From contig DATKCJ010000413.1 of the NCBI GenBank assembly GCA_035513275.1, forward strand, positions 1-5,388: a stretch of DNA of 5,388 bases, given 5' to 3'. This document shows, piece by piece, positions 4,536-5,388 of this stretch. A program made the position numbers and the translations under genes. Position 1 is the first letter of the stretch; each line of letters opens with the position of its first letter. Source of the stretch: DATKCJ01 sp035513275 (GTDB lineage Bacteria > Verrucomicrobiota > Verrucomicrobiia > Opitutales > Opitutaceae). The notes beneath the pieces were generated by a model, which made no database searches, had not been told where the DNA came from, and saw nothing but the letters and a program-made list of their open reading frames with translations.

Positions 4536-5388
4536 CTTTCGGCGAGTAGTTGCGCGCGCCATCCACGTCGCGAGCGAGCGGCCCGTCGCAGTGCCGGCGG
4601 CACCGGCGAGACTGGCGACCGTGCCTTCGAACTGGATCTTACCACCATGGCGACCGCCGCCGGGACCGAGGTCGATCACCCAGTCGACGAGGTTGATCAG
4701 GTCGAGGTTGTGCTCGATCACGATCACGGTGTTGCCCGCGTCGCGCAGCTTGAAGAGCAGGTCGGCGAGCCGCTGGATGTCGATCCAGTGCAGGCCGGTC
4801 GTGGGCTCGTCGAGGACGTAGAGCGTCTTGCCCTGCTGGCGGCGGCTGAGCTCGAGCGAGAGCTTCAGGCGTTGTGCCTCGCCGCCGGAAAGCGTAAGCG
4901 CCGACTGGCCGAGTTGCAGGTAGCCGAGCCCGACCGCATCCATCGTCCCGAGCGGCTCCATGATCTTCGGGAAATTCCGAAATAGTTCGAGCGCCTCGCG
5001 CACTGTCATGCGCAACACATCGGCGATCGTGTGGCCATAGAACCTGATCTCGAGCGTCTCGCGATTGTAGCGCGCGCCGCCGCACGACGGGCAGTCGGCA
5101 AACGCATCCGCCATGAAAAGCATGTCGAGGCGGATCTGGCCGTCGCCGAGGCAGCGTTCGCAGCGGCCGCCGCGGATGTTGAAGCTGAAGCGGCTCGGCT
5201 TGTAGCCGCGGACCCGCGCAAGCGGAGTCTTCGAAAACAAGTCGCGCAACTGGTCGAAGACCTTGGTGAACGTCGCCGGGTTCGACCGCGGGCTGCGGCC
5301 GATCGGCGACTGGTCGACGCGCACGCACTTCTCGAAATGGTCGAGCCCGTCGATGCCACCATGCGCGCCGGGAATTTCCTTCGCGCCG
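4533..5388 (-). CDS. uvrA: UvrA excinuclease ABC subunit A, C-terminal part (cut by window edge)
   Basis: The last 284 residues of a UvrA-type ABC ATPase, the damage-recognition subunit of nucleotide excision repair that loads UvrB. The frame is open through the right edge, so the start is outside the window; E. coli UvrA is about 940 aa. In fragment numbering: VDQSPIGRSPRSNPATF (24-40) is the UvrA hallmark; the C-terminal zinc module is CERC (76-79), a 19-residue gap, then CPSC (99-102); the ABC signature is LSGGEAQR (166-173); Walker B is LYVLDEPTTGLH (189-200); the H-switch is VIEHN (223-227); LGPGGGRHGG (240-249) follows. The Walker A of this ABC domain lies outside. Some normally strong positions differ (FMADAFADCPSC instead of FLPDVYVPC; LGPGGG instead of LGPEGG), so a UvrA paralog or a double-length UvrA is possible. 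The stop codon (4533-4535) lies inside the arm of a large palindrome. Confidence 0.95.
   Translation of the reverse strand, partial: GAKEIPGAHGGIDGLDHFEKCVRVDQSPIGRSPRSNPATFTKVFDQLRDLFSKTPLARVRGYKPSRFSFNIRGGRCERCLGDGQIRLDMLFMADAFADCPSCGGARYNRETLEIRFYGHTIADVLRMTVREALELFRNFPKIMEPLGTMDAVGLGYLQLGQSALTLSGGEAQRLKLSLELSRRQQGKTLYVLDEPTTGLHWIDIQRLADLLFKLRDAGNTVIVIEHNLDLINLVDWVIDLGPGGGRHGGKIQFEGTVASLAGAAGTATGRSLATWMARATTRRK

Noticed and set aside
4342..4566. N-terminal extension of the secreted DUF4252 protein by 75 codons
   Set aside because: It would place the signal peptide internally and run through the palindrome and into the uvrA 3' end; the ATG at 4341 gives a proper exported protein.
1..5388. 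tRNA, rRNA, CRISPR array, insertion sequence or phage genes
   Set aside because: No T-loop-like GGTTCRA with a matching acceptor stem, no regularly spaced repeats and no transposase or integrase motifs were seen on either strand.

Overview
The window is a GC-rich bacterial chromosomal segment in which every gene I can support lies on the minus strand. Reading from the right edge leftwards (the direction of transcription), the order is: the 3' end of a UvrA excinuclease gene (cut by the window edge), two tandem small genes for envelope proteins that look like DUF4252 relatives, a Y-family DNA polymerase IV gene (dinB), a small FmdB-like gene whose zinc-ribbon cysteines are largely lost, and an inositol-monophosphatase-family phosphatase gene. 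The family mix (DUF4252 pair, MPIYEYY-type FmdB-like protein), GTG starts and absence of Shine-Dalgarno sequences would fit a Verrucomicrobiota/Opitutales-like organism. That assignment rests on recall of family distribution, not on a search, and is only moderately confident.

Layout: 1-185 is non-coding, with stacked and partly overlapping hairpins just past the phosphatase stop. 186-998 is the phosphatase. 999-1209 is intergenic and carries a perfect 19-bp inverted repeat. 1210-1722 is the FmdB-like gene. 1723-1923 is intergenic with a compound palindromic element that reaches into the dinB stop codon. 1924-3102 is dinB. 3103-3195 holds a clear intrinsic terminator and a possible dinB promoter. 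3196-3768 and 3790-4341 are the DUF4252-like pair, 21 bp apart and probably co-transcribed. 4342-4532 is intergenic, with a large imperfect palindrome that includes the uvrA stop codon. 4533-5388 is the uvrA 3' part.

Two genes concern DNA damage: uvrA (nucleotide excision repair) and dinB (translesion synthesis). A terminator separates dinB from the genes before it, so they are neighbours rather than an obvious operon. I see no new defence or mobile system here. The most distinctive signals are the palindromes: nearly every transcription unit ends in its own, different inverted repeat, two of them swallow the stop codon of the preceding gene, and only one has the T-tract of a normal terminator. 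The diverged DUF4252 pair and the cysteine-poor FmdB-like protein are the most interesting protein-level features.
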